DNA of 64,000 bases from Micromonospora endolithica (GCF_003626595.1 NZ_RBAK01000009.1:62001-126000), one strand, 5' to 3'; shown: positions 51,245 through 59,610, numbered from the stretch's first letter. Notes: generated by a model not told the origin, from the sequence alone. Made by a program: numbers and translations.

Positions 51245-52231
51245 GTGAACCCGATGCGCTGGCGGGACGCGATGGAGGTCGCGCTCTACGGTCCGGACGG
51301 CTTCTTCGTCGCCGGCTCCGGTCCCGCCTCCCACTTCCGCACCAGCGTGCACGCCGCGCCGTCGTTCGCCACCGCGCTGGACCGGTTGCTCACCTCGGTC
51401 GACGAAGCCCTCGGTCACCCGGCCCGGCTGGACGTGGTGGACGTCGGGGCCGGTCGCGGGGAGCTGCTCGTCGCACTGCGCGGGGCAACGGACCCCTCGG
51501 TGGCCCGGCGGGTACGCCTCACCGCCGTCGAACGCGCCCCACGTCCACCGGGCCTGCCCACCGAGATCGAGTGGGTGCACGAGATCCCCGACAGGATCGT
51601 GGGGCTGCTGGTCGCCACCGAATGGCTGGACAACGTCCCCCTGGACGTCGCCGTGCGGGCCGAGGACGGCTGGCGATATCTGGAGGTGGACCCGGCCGGC
51701 AGGGAGTCGGTGGGCGAACCGCTCGACCCTGCCGACGCCGCCTGGCGGGAGACCTGGTGGCCCACCGGGGAGCGGGTGGAGATCGGACGGGCGCGGGACG
51801 AGGCGTGGGCGGACGCTCTTCGCCACGTCGACCGGGGACTGGCGTTGGCGGTGGACTACGGGCACCTGCGGGACGGGCGGCCGGTCGACGGGACGCTGAC
51901 CGGGTACCGGACGGGGCGGCAGGTGCCGCCGGTACCCGACGGGTCGTGCGACGTCACCGCGCACGTCGCCATGGACTCCGTCGCCTCCGCCGGTGAGCGG
52001 GTGGCCCGGTGCGCGTACGCCCTGGGGTCGCAGCGGGAGGCGCTGCGGGCGCTCGGGGCCGACGGCGGGCGACCGGCGCTGAGCCTGGCCGGTCGGGACC
52101 CGGCGGGGTACCTGCGGGCGCTGGCCGCCGCGTCGGCGGTGGCCGAGCTGACCGACCCGGCCGGCCTGGGCGGGCACTGGTGGCTCCGGCAGCCGGTCGG
52201 CGTCGCCCTCGGACCACTCGTGGCACGATGA
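51245..52231 (+). CDS. MidA/NDUFAF7-type SAM-dependent methyltransferase
   Basis: 328-aa member of the Methyltransf_28 (DUF185/MidA) family. MEVALYGPDGFF matches the family's N-terminal ALYGPxGYY; motif I is VVDVGAGRGELLVAL (about 61-75); ATEWLDNVPLDV stands where mitochondrial members have NEFFDALPV. The human homologue NDUFAF7 dimethylates an arginine of complex I subunit NDUFS2, the NuoD homologue. Here the gene overlaps a nuoD by 4 bp (ATGA), so NuoD is the likely substrate (inference). The start GTG 51245 fits a leaderless mRNA. Confidence 0.85.
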   Translation: MNPMRWRDAMEVALYGPDGFFVAGSGPASHFRTSVHAAPSFATALDRLLTSVDEALGHPARLDVVDVGAGRGELLVALRGATDPSVARRVRLTAVERAPRPPGLPTEIEWVHEIPDRIVGLLVATEWLDNVPLDVAVRAEDGWRYLEVDPAGRESVGEPLDPADAAWRETWWPTGERVEIGRARDEAWADALRHVDRGLALAVDYGHLRDGRPVDGTLTGYRTGRQVPPVPDGSCDVTAHVAMDSVASAGERVARCAYALGSQREALRALGADGGRPALSLAGRDPAGYLRALAAASAVAELTDPAGLGGHWWLRQPVGVALGPLVAR

Positions 52232-53394
52232 CGGGCATGACCACCGACGCCGACCTCCGCGAGCTGACCGTCGGCACCGGCGCGGGCGGGGAACAGCTCG
52301 GCGCCGACATGGTGCTCAACATCGGCCCGCAGCACCCGTCCACCCACGGTGTGCTCCGGTTGAAGCTGGTGCTCGACGGCGAGCGGGTGGTGGCCGCCGA
52401 GCCGATCGTCGGCTACATGCACCGGGGCGCGGAGAAGCTGTTCGAGGTACGCGACTACCGGCAGATCATCGTGCTGGCCAACCGGCACGACTGGCTCTCG
52501 GCGTTCTCCAACGAGCTGGGCGTGGTGCTCGCGGTGGAACGGCTGATGGGCATGGAGGTGCCGGAGCGGGCCACCTGGCTGCGGATGGCCCTCGCCGAGT
52601 TGAACCGGGTGCTCAACCACCTGATGTTCCTCGGCTCGTACCCGCTGGAGATCGGCGCGATCACCCCGGTCTTCTACGCGTTCCGCGAGCGGGAGACCAT
52701 CCAGGCCGTCATGGAGGAGGTCTCCGGCGGCCGGATCCACTACATGTTCAACCGGGTGGGCGGCCTCAAGGAGGAGGTGCCGGCCGGCTGGACCGGGCGG
52801 GCCCGCACCGCCATCGCCGAGGTCCGCCGGCGGCTGCCCGACCTGGACAACCTGATCCGGCGCAACGAGATCTTCCTGGCCCGCACCGTCGGCGTCGGCG
52901 TGCTGTCCGCCGCCGACGCCGCCGCGTTCGGCGCCTCCGGCCCGGTCGCCCGCGCCTCCGGGCTCGACCTGGACCTGCGCCGCGACGAGCCCTACCTGGC
53001 GTACGACCAGCTCGACGTGCCGGTGGTGACCAGGACCGCCGGGGACTGCCACGCCCGCTTCGAGGTGCTGCTCGACCAGGTGTACGCGTCGCTCGACCTC
53101 GCCGAGCAGTGCCTGGACCGGGTGGACCGGCTGACCGGGCCGATCAACACGCGGTTGCCGAAGGTGCTCAAGGCCCCCGAGGGCCACACGTACGCCTGGA
53201 CCGAGAACCCGCTCGGCATCAACGGCTACTACCTGGTGTCCCGGGGCGAGAAGACGCCGTGGCGGTTGAAGCTGCGCACCGCGTCGTACGCCAACGTGCA
53301 GGCCCTCGCCACCCTGCTCCCCGGCTGCCTGGTCCCGGACCTGATCGCGATCCTCGGCTCGATGTTCTTCGTCGTCGGCGACATCGACAAGTAG
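52228..53394 (+). CDS. nuoD: Orphan NADH-quinone oxidoreductase subunit D
   Basis: 388-aa homologue of complex I subunit NuoD (49-kDa). It has NIGPQHPSTHGVLRLKL with the quinone-loop His40, GYMHRGAEKLFE with Arg66 at the position of human Arg85, and the C-terminal ALATLLPGCLVPDLIAILGSMFFVVGDIDK. It lacks the CxxC pairs of NiFe-hydrogenase large subunits. No other nuo gene is present; it pairs with the methyltransferase by an ATGA overlap. At the quinone-ligand Tyr position (Tyr87 in Thermus, Tyr108 in human) it has Trp89 (NRHDW). ATG 52228 is used; 52237 is possible. Confidence 0.88.
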   Translation: MTGMTTDADLRELTVGTGAGGEQLGADMVLNIGPQHPSTHGVLRLKLVLDGERVVAAEPIVGYMHRGAEKLFEVRDYRQIIVLANRHDWLSAFSNELGVVLAVERLMGMEVPERATWLRMALAELNRVLNHLMFLGSYPLEIGAITPVFYAFRERETIQAVMEEVSGGRIHYMFNRVGGLKEEVPAGWTGRARTAIAEVRRRLPDLDNLIRRNEIFLARTVGVGVLSAADAAAFGASGPVARASGLDLDLRRDEPYLAYDQLDVPVVTRTAGDCHARFEVLLDQVYASLDLAEQCLDRVDRLTGPINTRLPKVLKAPEGHTYAWTENPLGINGYYLVSRGEKTPWRLKLRTASYANVQALATLLPGCLVPDLIAILGSMFFVVGDIDK

Positions 53395-53395
53395 G

Positions 53396-55219
53396 TCAGC
53401 GCCAGTTCGTCGGGCGTCCGCCGGCGCGGGGGACGTCGCCCTGCGGCGGGTACCCGTAGTCCTCGTACCGGTGGCCGTACCGCTCCGGCTCGGGGGTCGG
53501 CTCCGGCTCCGCCCGGCGTTGCCGCGGGGGGCGCCAGTCGTCGGGAACCGGGACACCACCGACCGGCAGCGCCGGTCGGTCCTCCGGCGCCGACCAGCCG
53601 TCCCGTCGCTGCGCGTCGCCCCGGCCGTGGGCGGGACGATCGGCGACCCGGCGCGGCTCGTCCCGCCGTACCGCCGCCCAGCGGTCCGCCATCCGGTACT
53701 CGGTGCCGGTCCCGTCGGCGTGCACCTCGGCCCGGCGCTCGCCCACCCGCAGCTCGTGTCCTCGGTCGTCCTCCCGCATCGACGCCCAGCGGTCCCCGGT
53801 GCGCAACCGCGACCAGTAGTCACCGCTGTCCGCGTCGTCGTCCGACTCGGGCCCGCCGGAACGGTCGTGCTGTTCCGCGGCCCCGTCCCAGGGCCGATCG
53901 TCGGCGTGGTCACCGGTCCAGGACTGATCGTCCGCGCCGTCGGCGTAGGGATGGTCGTGACGCGATCCGCGGTCCTCCCACCGCCCGCCGGACCAGTCGT
54001 GCTCCGGCCGGTCCCGGTCGGCGGGGCGGTCGCCGCGCGACCGTACGCCGGCGTCCGCCTGCCCGGCCCAGGCCTGCTCGTCGCGGTGGCCCGCTCCGGC
54101 CGGTCCGCCCCACCGGGGCTCGTCGCGGTCACCCGGTCCGGCCCACGGGCGGTCGTCATGCTCGTGGTGACCGGCCCAGGGGCGGTCGCCACGGTCGTCG
54201 TGACCGCTCCACGGGCGATCGGCGGGTTGGGGGTGGACGGACCGGGGACGGTCGTCCGGCGCTCCGGCACCGGCCCACGGCCGGTCCTCCGCCGGTGGTG
54301 TCCAGCGGCCGGTGTGCCCGCCGTAGCGGTTGCCCTCGCCGCCGTCCACGACGGTGTGCCGGGTGGTCACGTGCACCGTCTCGGTGTGCCGGACCACGCC
54401 CAGCGGTCGGGGGGCAGGAGGGCCGTCGTGGGCTGCCGGCCAAGCCCCGTACACCCCGGCCGAGCCGGCTGCCGGTCGGTCGCCGTCGTGCGCGCCGGCA
54501 CCGGGGCGGCCGGTGCCGTAACCGGCGACCGGGGGCTCGACGCCGTACCCGGCGGCGGAGGGCTCGACGCCGGGACGGTCGGCGCGGCGGGGGGTGGGCT
54601 GCCGACGGCGTGGCTCGTCCACCTCGTCCCGGTCGGCGTGCCACGCCTCCTCCCGGTCGGCGAGGCGGGCCCGGCCGGCGGCTCTGTCGTCGGTCGGCTC
54701 GACCGGGGCGACGCGGGCCCGGCCGGCGTTCGCGGAGTCGTCCGGTGCGACCGGTCGGGCCGCACCGGAGGAGGCCGGGCGAACGGCAGCCGAGGCGGCC
54801 GGCCGGACGGCTGCCGCGGCGGACGCGGCCGGGCGGACGGCAGCCGGCTGAACCGCGGCATCGTCGACCTGCCGCCGGAGCGCGCCCACCGCCTCGTGAA
54901 CCCGCTGGGCCTGGTCGAGAGCCTGGTTGCCGCGCTGGGCGGCGGCCACGATCTCGCCCCGCAGTTCCCGCCGGAGCTGCTCCAGCTCTTCCCGCAGTTC
55001 CTCCGTGCCGGCCTGGCCGCCGTCCGCGCGCAACGCGATCGACAGCCCGATCAGCACCACGGCGAGGATGGCGAGCACCGCGGCGAACCGGAGCGGGCCG
55101 TTACCGTCGGCGATCAGCAGTATCAGCGCCGCCACCGGTGCCAGGGCCACGCCGACCCAGAAGAGAGCGCTCAGCAGCGGTGGGTGACGCCTGTCATCGG
55201 AGACAACCGGGGCGGGCAT
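53396..55219 (-). CDS. Membrane protein with coiled coil and DRPW repeat region
   Basis: 607-aa protein of unknown function. Two membrane helices (ALFWVGVALAPVAALILLIA and FAAVLAILAVVLIGLSIAL, about 18-61) are followed by a coiled coil (EELREELEQLRRELRGEIVAAAQ, about 72-115), Ala/Pro/Val repeats (VRPAAS), and a long charged, disordered tail. The tail has about five DRPW(A/S/D)G units plus variants (DEPRWGG, DEQAWAG, DDQSWTG). It starts 8 nt after TAGGCT. It is convergent with nuoD, with stops 1 bp apart. Confidence 0.75.
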   Translation of the reverse strand: MPAPVVSDDRRHPPLLSALFWVGVALAPVAALILLIADGNGPLRFAAVLAILAVVLIGLSIALRADGGQAGTEELREELEQLRRELRGEIVAAAQRGNQALDQAQRVHEAVGALRRQVDDAAVQPAAVRPAASAAAAVRPAASAAVRPASSGAARPVAPDDSANAGRARVAPVEPTDDRAAGRARLADREEAWHADRDEVDEPRRRQPTPRRADRPGVEPSAAGYGVEPPVAGYGTGRPGAGAHDGDRPAAGSAGVYGAWPAAHDGPPAPRPLGVVRHTETVHVTTRHTVVDGGEGNRYGGHTGRWTPPAEDRPWAGAGAPDDRPRSVHPQPADRPWSGHDDRGDRPWAGHHEHDDRPWAGPGDRDEPRWGGPAGAGHRDEQAWAGQADAGVRSRGDRPADRDRPEHDWSGGRWEDRGSRHDHPYADGADDQSWTGDHADDRPWDGAAEQHDRSGGPESDDDADSGDYWSRLRTGDRWASMREDDRGHELRVGERRAEVHADGTGTEYRMADRWAAVRRDEPRRVADRPAHGRGDAQRRDGWSAPEDRPALPVGGVPVPDDWRPPRQRRAEPEPTPEPERYGHRYEDYGYPPQGDVPRAGGRPTNWR

Positions 55220-55227
55220 GGGTGTGC

Positions 55228-55233
55228 AGCCTA
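55228..55233 (-). promoter_or_regulatory. Putative -10 box (TAGGCT) of the DRPW-protein gene
   Basis: Ends 8 nt before ATG 55219 on the minus strand; the leader is absent or very short. Confidence 0.5.
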
Positions 55234-55297
55234 CCGAGAGTTGCCCCGCCTGTGAACGGTCCCGGGGCGCCTCCGGGCCCGTCCGGCCCACGGTCGA

Positions 55298-55350
55298 CCC
55301 GCCGGTGACGGAGATCGACCGGGCAACGGAAGCGGCCGGTCACCGGCGGG
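55298..55350 (-). terminator. Possible terminator stem beyond the osmoprotectant-binding gene
   Basis: CCCGCCGGTGAC (55298-55309) pairs perfectly with GTCACCGGCGGG (55339-55350), but the 29-nt loop is long. It lies about 57 bp past the stop of the binding-protein gene. Confidence 0.45.
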
Positions 55351-55406
55351 CCCGAAGGCCCGGTCGTGACCGGCCGCCACCGCCGCTCCACCTGCTCGAC
55401 GACGGG

Positions 55407-56411
55407 TCAGCTGCCGGCGAGCGCGGCGTCCGACGAGAAGACGAGCCCGACACTCGCGGCACCGGTCTTGAGCGCGTTCTTGGTCTGCGGGCCACCGGCG
55501 TCCAGCGAGCTGAACGAACCGGCCCTGAAGTCGTAGATCTCGATCAGGCCGGCCTGGCACTTGGGCCGCTGCGGGCACTCCGGCGGACCGGCGAGCACGG
55601 TCGCCTGCCCGGAGCACTTCGCGGCCAGGTCGGACAGCGTCCGGACGCCGTACTTGTCGGCGAAGGCGCGGGTGACGGCGAAGGCGTTCTGGTCCTGGGC
55701 CGCCGACGGGGTGCCGAAGACGAGCCCGGCCTTCTCCCCGGAGGCCTTCAACGCGGTGACCGTCTTGTCCAGCTCCGGCGACGACACGGGCTGGGCGTTC
55801 TGCCCGTTGGCCTTGGTGTTGAGGAACTCCGCCATGGTTGCCGCGTACTCCGGCACGACCTGGATCTCGCCCTTCTCCAGGGCCGGCTCGTAGAGCTCCC
55901 GGCTGCCGATCTGCTGCACCTTGACCTGGTAGCCGGCCGCGGTCAGCGTGATCTTGTAGAGCTCGGCGAGGGTCTGGCTCTCGCTGAAGTTGCCGGCGCC
56001 GACCGTGAGCGCGCCGCCCGGCCCCTTGGCGAGACCGGCGGTCAGGTCGTTCGCCGAGGCGAACTCCTTCGCGGCGGTCTCCGGAGTCTTGCGGTCCACG
56101 TCGACGGCCTTGTTGAGCTGGATCAGCTTCGGGGTGTCCAGCGCCGCGGAGACCTTGTCCAATGCGGCGAGGAGTTGCGGGTTGGCCGCGTCGGCGTTGA
56201 CCGCCGGGATGATGTTGTCGGTGTTCTGGAGCTTCTTGTCGTCGTCCAGGGCGACCAGCTCGTCACCGGCGACCGGGGCACACCCGGCGCCCGAGGCGGC
56301 CTGCTCAGGCGCGTCGGTGCCGGAGGAACCGGCGTCACCGCAGCCGGTGAGGATGCCGGCGGCGGTGAGGGCACCCACCGCACCGATCGCCAGACGAGTA
56401 CGTGCGCGCAT
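55407..56411 (-). CDS. Osmoprotectant ABC transporter binding lipoprotein (circularly permuted OpuAC/ProX type)
   Basis: 334-aa lipoprotein (lipobox LTGC) of the glycine-betaine/choline-binding family. Unusually, residues about 50-125 (LVALDDDKKLQNTDNIIPAVN...ALDKVSAALDT...VDVDRKTPETAAKEFASAN) look like the usual C-terminal segment. The usual N-terminus (TVGAGNFSESQTLAELYKI) follows, and the protein stops at GLVFSSDAALAGS, where the C-terminal segment would normally continue. It is therefore a circular permutant. Cys in GCAP, AKCSG and PECPQRPKC may form disulfides. It follows the permease gene after a 180-bp gap. Confidence 0.82.
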   Translation of the reverse strand: MRARTRLAIGAVGALTAAGILTGCGDAGSSGTDAPEQAASGAGCAPVAGDELVALDDDKKLQNTDNIIPAVNADAANPQLLAALDKVSAALDTPKLIQLNKAVDVDRKTPETAAKEFASANDLTAGLAKGPGGALTVGAGNFSESQTLAELYKITLTAAGYQVKVQQIGSRELYEPALEKGEIQVVPEYAATMAEFLNTKANGQNAQPVSSPELDKTVTALKASGEKAGLVFGTPSAAQDQNAFAVTRAFADKYGVRTLSDLAAKCSGQATVLAGPPECPQRPKCQAGLIEIYDFRAGSFSSLDAGGPQTKNALKTGAASVGLVFSSDAALAGS

Positions 56412-56591
56412 GACGCCCGCCTTCCGTGTCCCGGCGCGACCCCTTCCGGGCCGGCCGCGTGTCCGACGGGCGATCCTGCTCCGGACGCCCGCGACTTCCC
56501 ACCCAACATCCTCCACGAAGGTGAGACAACTTCGGGCGATGTTTGTCACCGGATCGTCACCCCGGTGACCCATCGCCTCCGGTGCGGGGGG

Positions 56592-57314
56592 TCAGGTGCC
56601 GGCGACGGCGTCGGCCGCCCGGCGGTTGGCCCGCCGCCGGGTGGCCCGCAGCGGGCGTGGCGTCACCACGCGCTCGACCTGGGCGAGCAGCAACTCCACC
56701 AGGATGGCCAGCCCCGCGACCAGCAGGCCACCGGCCAGGATCTGGCCCTGCCCGGCGGCGATGTCCAGCCCGAACCCGGCCCGGATGATCTGGCCCAGGC
56801 CACCGCCGTTGACGAAGGACGCCAGCGCGGCGGTGGCCACCACCTGCACGGCCGCCGTCCGGAACCCGGCCGCCAGGTAGGGCACCGCCAGCGGCAGCTC
56901 GACCCGGCGCAGCAGCTGCCAACCGGAGAAACCCATGCCGCGCGCGGCGTCGCGGGCCTCCGGGTCGGCCTGCCGCACCCCGGTGTACGCGTTGGCGAGC
57001 AGCGGCGGCACCGCGAACACGGCGAGCGCCACCACCACCGAGGGGCGGCCGAACCCGAGGACGGTCAACGGCAGGATGGTCAGCAGGGCGAGGGTCGGGA
57101 CGGCCAGGGTGACGTTGGCGATGAGCACCACCAGACCGCCGCCCCGACCGGTGTGGCCCAGCCACAGCCCGATCGGCCAGGCGACCAGGCAGCCGAGCGC
57201 CACCGCCGCCGCCGAGATGGACAGGTGCTCCACGATCCGGTCCAGTACGCCGCCCGGGTTGGTCCAGTTCAGCGGATCGTTGAGCCAGACCACCGCCGCC
57301 TCGATCGGGCTCAC
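56592..57314 (-). CDS. Osmoprotectant ABC transporter permease (ProW/OpuBB-like), second subunit
   Basis: 240-aa binding-protein-dependent permease with about five to six membrane helices. The EAA-type loop is DPEARDAARGMGFSGWQLLRRVELPLAVPYLAAGFR, and ASFVNGGGLGQIIRAGFG is the typical C-terminal signature. GTG 57314 overlaps the stop of the first permease gene (GTGA). With that subunit it forms the heterodimeric channel for glycine betaine, choline or similar compounds; the substrate is inferred from the family. Confidence 0.88.
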   Translation of the reverse strand: MSPIEAAVVWLNDPLNWTNPGGVLDRIVEHLSISAAAVALGCLVAWPIGLWLGHTGRGGGLVVLIANVTLAVPTLALLTILPLTVLGFGRPSVVVALAVFAVPPLLANAYTGVRQADPEARDAARGMGFSGWQLLRRVELPLAVPYLAAGFRTAAVQVVATAALASFVNGGGLGQIIRAGFGLDIAAGQGQILAGGLLVAGLAILVELLLAQVERVVTPRPLRATRRRANRRAADAVAGT

Positions 57315-58000
57315 GCCGGCCTCCCGCGCCGTGTCCAGGGGGTCAGCAGACGACCGATTCCGGCCAGGATCAGGTCGAGCACCAGGGCGAGCAGGACGCA
57401 GAGCAGCGTCCCGGTCAGGATCTGCTGTTTGTAGAAGTTGTTCTGGAATCCGGCGAAGATGATCTGCCCGAGGCCACCACGGCCGATCACCACGCCGACG
57501 GTCACCAGCGCCACCGTGGAGACGGTGGCCAGCCGGAGCCCGGTCAGGATGCCGGGCAGGGCGAGCGGCAACTCGATCCGGAGCAGTCGGCCCCAGCGGC
57601 CGTACCCCATCCCCTCGGCCGCCTCGCGCACCTCCTCGGGCACCTGGTTCAGACCGGCGACCGCGTTGCGGACGATCACCAGTAGGGCGTACAGCACCAC
57701 CACGGTGAGCACTGTCGCCGCACCGATGCCCAGGTAGGGGGCGATGAACGCGAAGAGCGCCAGCGACGGGATCGTGTAGAGCACGCCGGTGAACGCGAGG
57801 ATCGGGCCGGTGAGCCGGCGGAACCAGTACGCGGCCACGGCGAGCGGCAGGGCGATCAGCGCCGCGATCAGGACCGCCCGGGCGGTGAGCCAGGTGTGCT
57901 CCCGCACGGCGGCGAGGATCGTGTCAGAGTTGTCCCGCGCGTACTGCCAGGAGAACCACGGGTTACCCGGGTCGGCCCGGTAGCTCAGGCGGAAGGACAT
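57311..58000 (-). CDS. Osmoprotectant ABC transporter permease (ProW/OpuBB-like), first subunit
   Basis: 229-aa permease with about six membrane helices. The EAA loop is VPEEVREAAEGMGYGRWGRLLRIELPLALPGILTGLR, and VGVVIGRGGLGQIIFAGFQNNF follows. ATG 58000 begins only 3 bp from the divergent ATPase start at 58003, so there is no room for a promoter between them. I see no Shine-Dalgarno before the ATG. A GTG at about 57907 is an alternative but would remove family-like sequence (NPWFSWQYARDNSDTILAAV). Confidence 0.88.
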   Translation of the reverse strand: MSFRLSYRADPGNPWFSWQYARDNSDTILAAVREHTWLTARAVLIAALIALPLAVAAYWFRRLTGPILAFTGVLYTIPSLALFAFIAPYLGIGAATVLTVVVLYALLVIVRNAVAGLNQVPEEVREAAEGMGYGRWGRLLRIELPLALPGILTGLRLATVSTVALVTVGVVIGRGGLGQIIFAGFQNNFYKQQILTGTLLCVLLALVLDLILAGIGRLLTPWTRRGRPA

Positions 58001-58002
58001 GT

Positions 58003-59004
58003 GTGGACGTTACCCCGGAGACCACCGACGGCGGCGGGCCGCGTGCGGCGTCGATCTCGCTCGACGGGATCGGCAAGCGCTACCCCGACGGCACGGAGGC
58101 GGTCCGTGAGTTGTCCCTGGACATCGCCGCCGGTGAGCTGGTGGTGCTGATCGGCCCCTCGGGCTGCGGCAAGTCGACCGTGCTGCGGATGGTCAACCGG
58201 CTGATCGAGCCGACCGCGGGCCGGATCCTGCTCGGCGGGGAGGACGTGACCCGGGTCGACCCGGTGCGGCTGCGCCGGCGCATCGGGTACGTGATCCAGA
58301 ACGTGGGCCTCTTCCCGCACCAGACGGTCAGCGCCAACGTCGCCACCGTGCCGCAACTGCTCGGCTGGCCCCGGGAGCGCAGCCGGAAGCGGGTCGAGGA
58401 GCTGCTGGAGCTGGTCGGTCTGGACCCGGCGCAGTTCGGCCGGCGCTACCCGCACGAGTTGTCCGGCGGGCAGCGCCAGCGCGTCGGGGTGGCCCGTGCG
58501 CTGGCCGCCGACCCGGTGGTGCTGCTGATGGACGAGCCGTTCTCGGCGGTAGACCCGATCGTCCGCACCCGTCTCCAGGAGGAGTTCCTCCGGCTACAGG
58601 CCGAGGTACGCAAGACGATCGTGCTGGTCACTCACGACCTGGACGAGGCGGTCCGGCTCGGCGACCGGATCGCGGTGCTGTCCCAGGGCGGCAACCTGGA
58701 GCAGTACGACACCCCGGCGACCGTGCTCGGCGCCCCGGCCACCCCGTTCGTCCGCGAGTTCGTCGGCGCGGACCGGGGCATCCGCCGGCTGGTGGTCACC
58801 CCGCTCACCCGGGAGACGATCGAGCCGCTGCCCGGCGCCGGCGTCGACGGGCTGCCGGCCGTACCGCTCGGCGGGTCGGCGTACGACGCGCTCGGCGTGC
58901 TGCTGAGCTCGGCCACCGACCGGGTGGTGGTGACCGAGGCGGACCGACCGGTGGGCGTGCTGAGCCGGACCCGGCTGCTCGACCTGGGCCGGGCCCCCGA
59001 CTGA
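58003..59004 (+). CDS. Osmoprotectant ABC transporter ATP-binding protein (ProV/OpuBA-like)
   Basis: 333-aa ATPase: Walker A GPSGCGKST, Q-loop YVIQNVGLFPHQT, signature LSGGQRQRVGVARAL, Walker B VVLLMDEPFSAVDPIVR, switch VLVTHDLDEA. The C-terminal ~90 residues end in a single CBS-like half-repeat (ASDRVVVTEADRPVGVLSRTRLLDL-like), shorter than the CBS pair of classical OpuA ATPases. GTG 58003 has GGAAGGA at 57991-57997, inside the divergent permease's first codons. Transcribed opposite to its partner permeases. Confidence 0.9.
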   Translation: MDVTPETTDGGGPRAASISLDGIGKRYPDGTEAVRELSLDIAAGELVVLIGPSGCGKSTVLRMVNRLIEPTAGRILLGGEDVTRVDPVRLRRRIGYVIQNVGLFPHQTVSANVATVPQLLGWPRERSRKRVEELLELVGLDPAQFGRRYPHELSGGQRQRVGVARALAADPVVLLMDEPFSAVDPIVRTRLQEEFLRLQAEVRKTIVLVTHDLDEAVRLGDRIAVLSQGGNLEQYDTPATVLGAPATPFVREFVGADRGIRRLVVTPLTRETIEPLPGAGVDGLPAVPLGGSAYDALGVLLSSATDRVVVTEADRPVGVLSRTRLLDLGRAPD

Positions 59005-59048
59005 ACCGGCGGTCGACCCGGCCGCCGGGCCGGCCGTGGGGCCGAGGC

Positions 59049-59537
59049 TCAGGCCCGGCCGCCGAGACTCGCCGTGCCGATGATCCAGCCGGCGAGAAAG
59101 CCGTAGGTGGCGCCGGTTCCGGCCGACTGGAGGGCGAGCAGCATGCTCGGGTCCGCCGCCGCGAACGCCGCGAGCAGCGAGGCGAGACCGCCGGCCAGCG
59201 CGTACGCGGCCCAGCCGGTGAAGAACTGACTGGCCGAACCGGGCACCCGGGCCACCTGCGAGGCCGGCAGCAACCAGAGGAAGACCGCCGCGAGGACCAC
59301 CAGCAGCACCGCCCGGAGGTTCGCGGCGACCGGCTCGGCGGTGTCGAACGACCACGCCGGCCAGGCCAGCAGGCGGAGGAACCACCCGGCGGCCGAGGTG
59401 GCGTCGGTGGCCGATCCGGCCCATTCCACGTACGCCGGGCTGCCGCAGACCCCGACCAGGACGAGGGTCGCCAGCGTGCCCGTGCCCGCCGCGGTCCCGT
59501 ACCGGGGGATCGGCCGGGTCCGGTTGGTGAGCGCCAT
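59049..59537 (-). CDS. Membrane protein of unknown function
   Basis: 162-aa protein with about four hydrophobic segments (GTLATLVLVGVCGSPAYVEW, AVLLVVLAAVFLWLLPAS, FFTGWAAYALAGGLASLLAAFAAA, GATYGFLAGWIIGTASL) and a short basic start (MALTNRTRPIPRYG). I do not recognise a family. ATG 59537 is chosen; upstream in-frame sequence is Arg/Pro-rich and not coding-like. It is convergent with the osmoprotectant ATPase. Confidence 0.65.
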   Translation of the reverse strand: MALTNRTRPIPRYGTAAGTGTLATLVLVGVCGSPAYVEWAGSATDATSAAGWFLRLLAWPAWSFDTAEPVAANLRAVLLVVLAAVFLWLLPASQVARVPGSASQFFTGWAAYALAGGLASLLAAFAAADPSMLLALQSAGTGATYGFLAGWIIGTASLGGRA

Positions 59538-59610
59538 GATCAGCTCTGTTCCCGGCCGGTCGGGGCGGGCAAACCTGCGCCCACCGGCCGGTGGGCGCAC
59601 GGCCGGCGGC

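Noticed and set aside
52228..53394. A NiFe-hydrogenase large subunit instead of NuoD
   Set aside because: The N- and C-terminal CxxC nickel-ligand motifs are missing and the sequence follows NuoD throughout.
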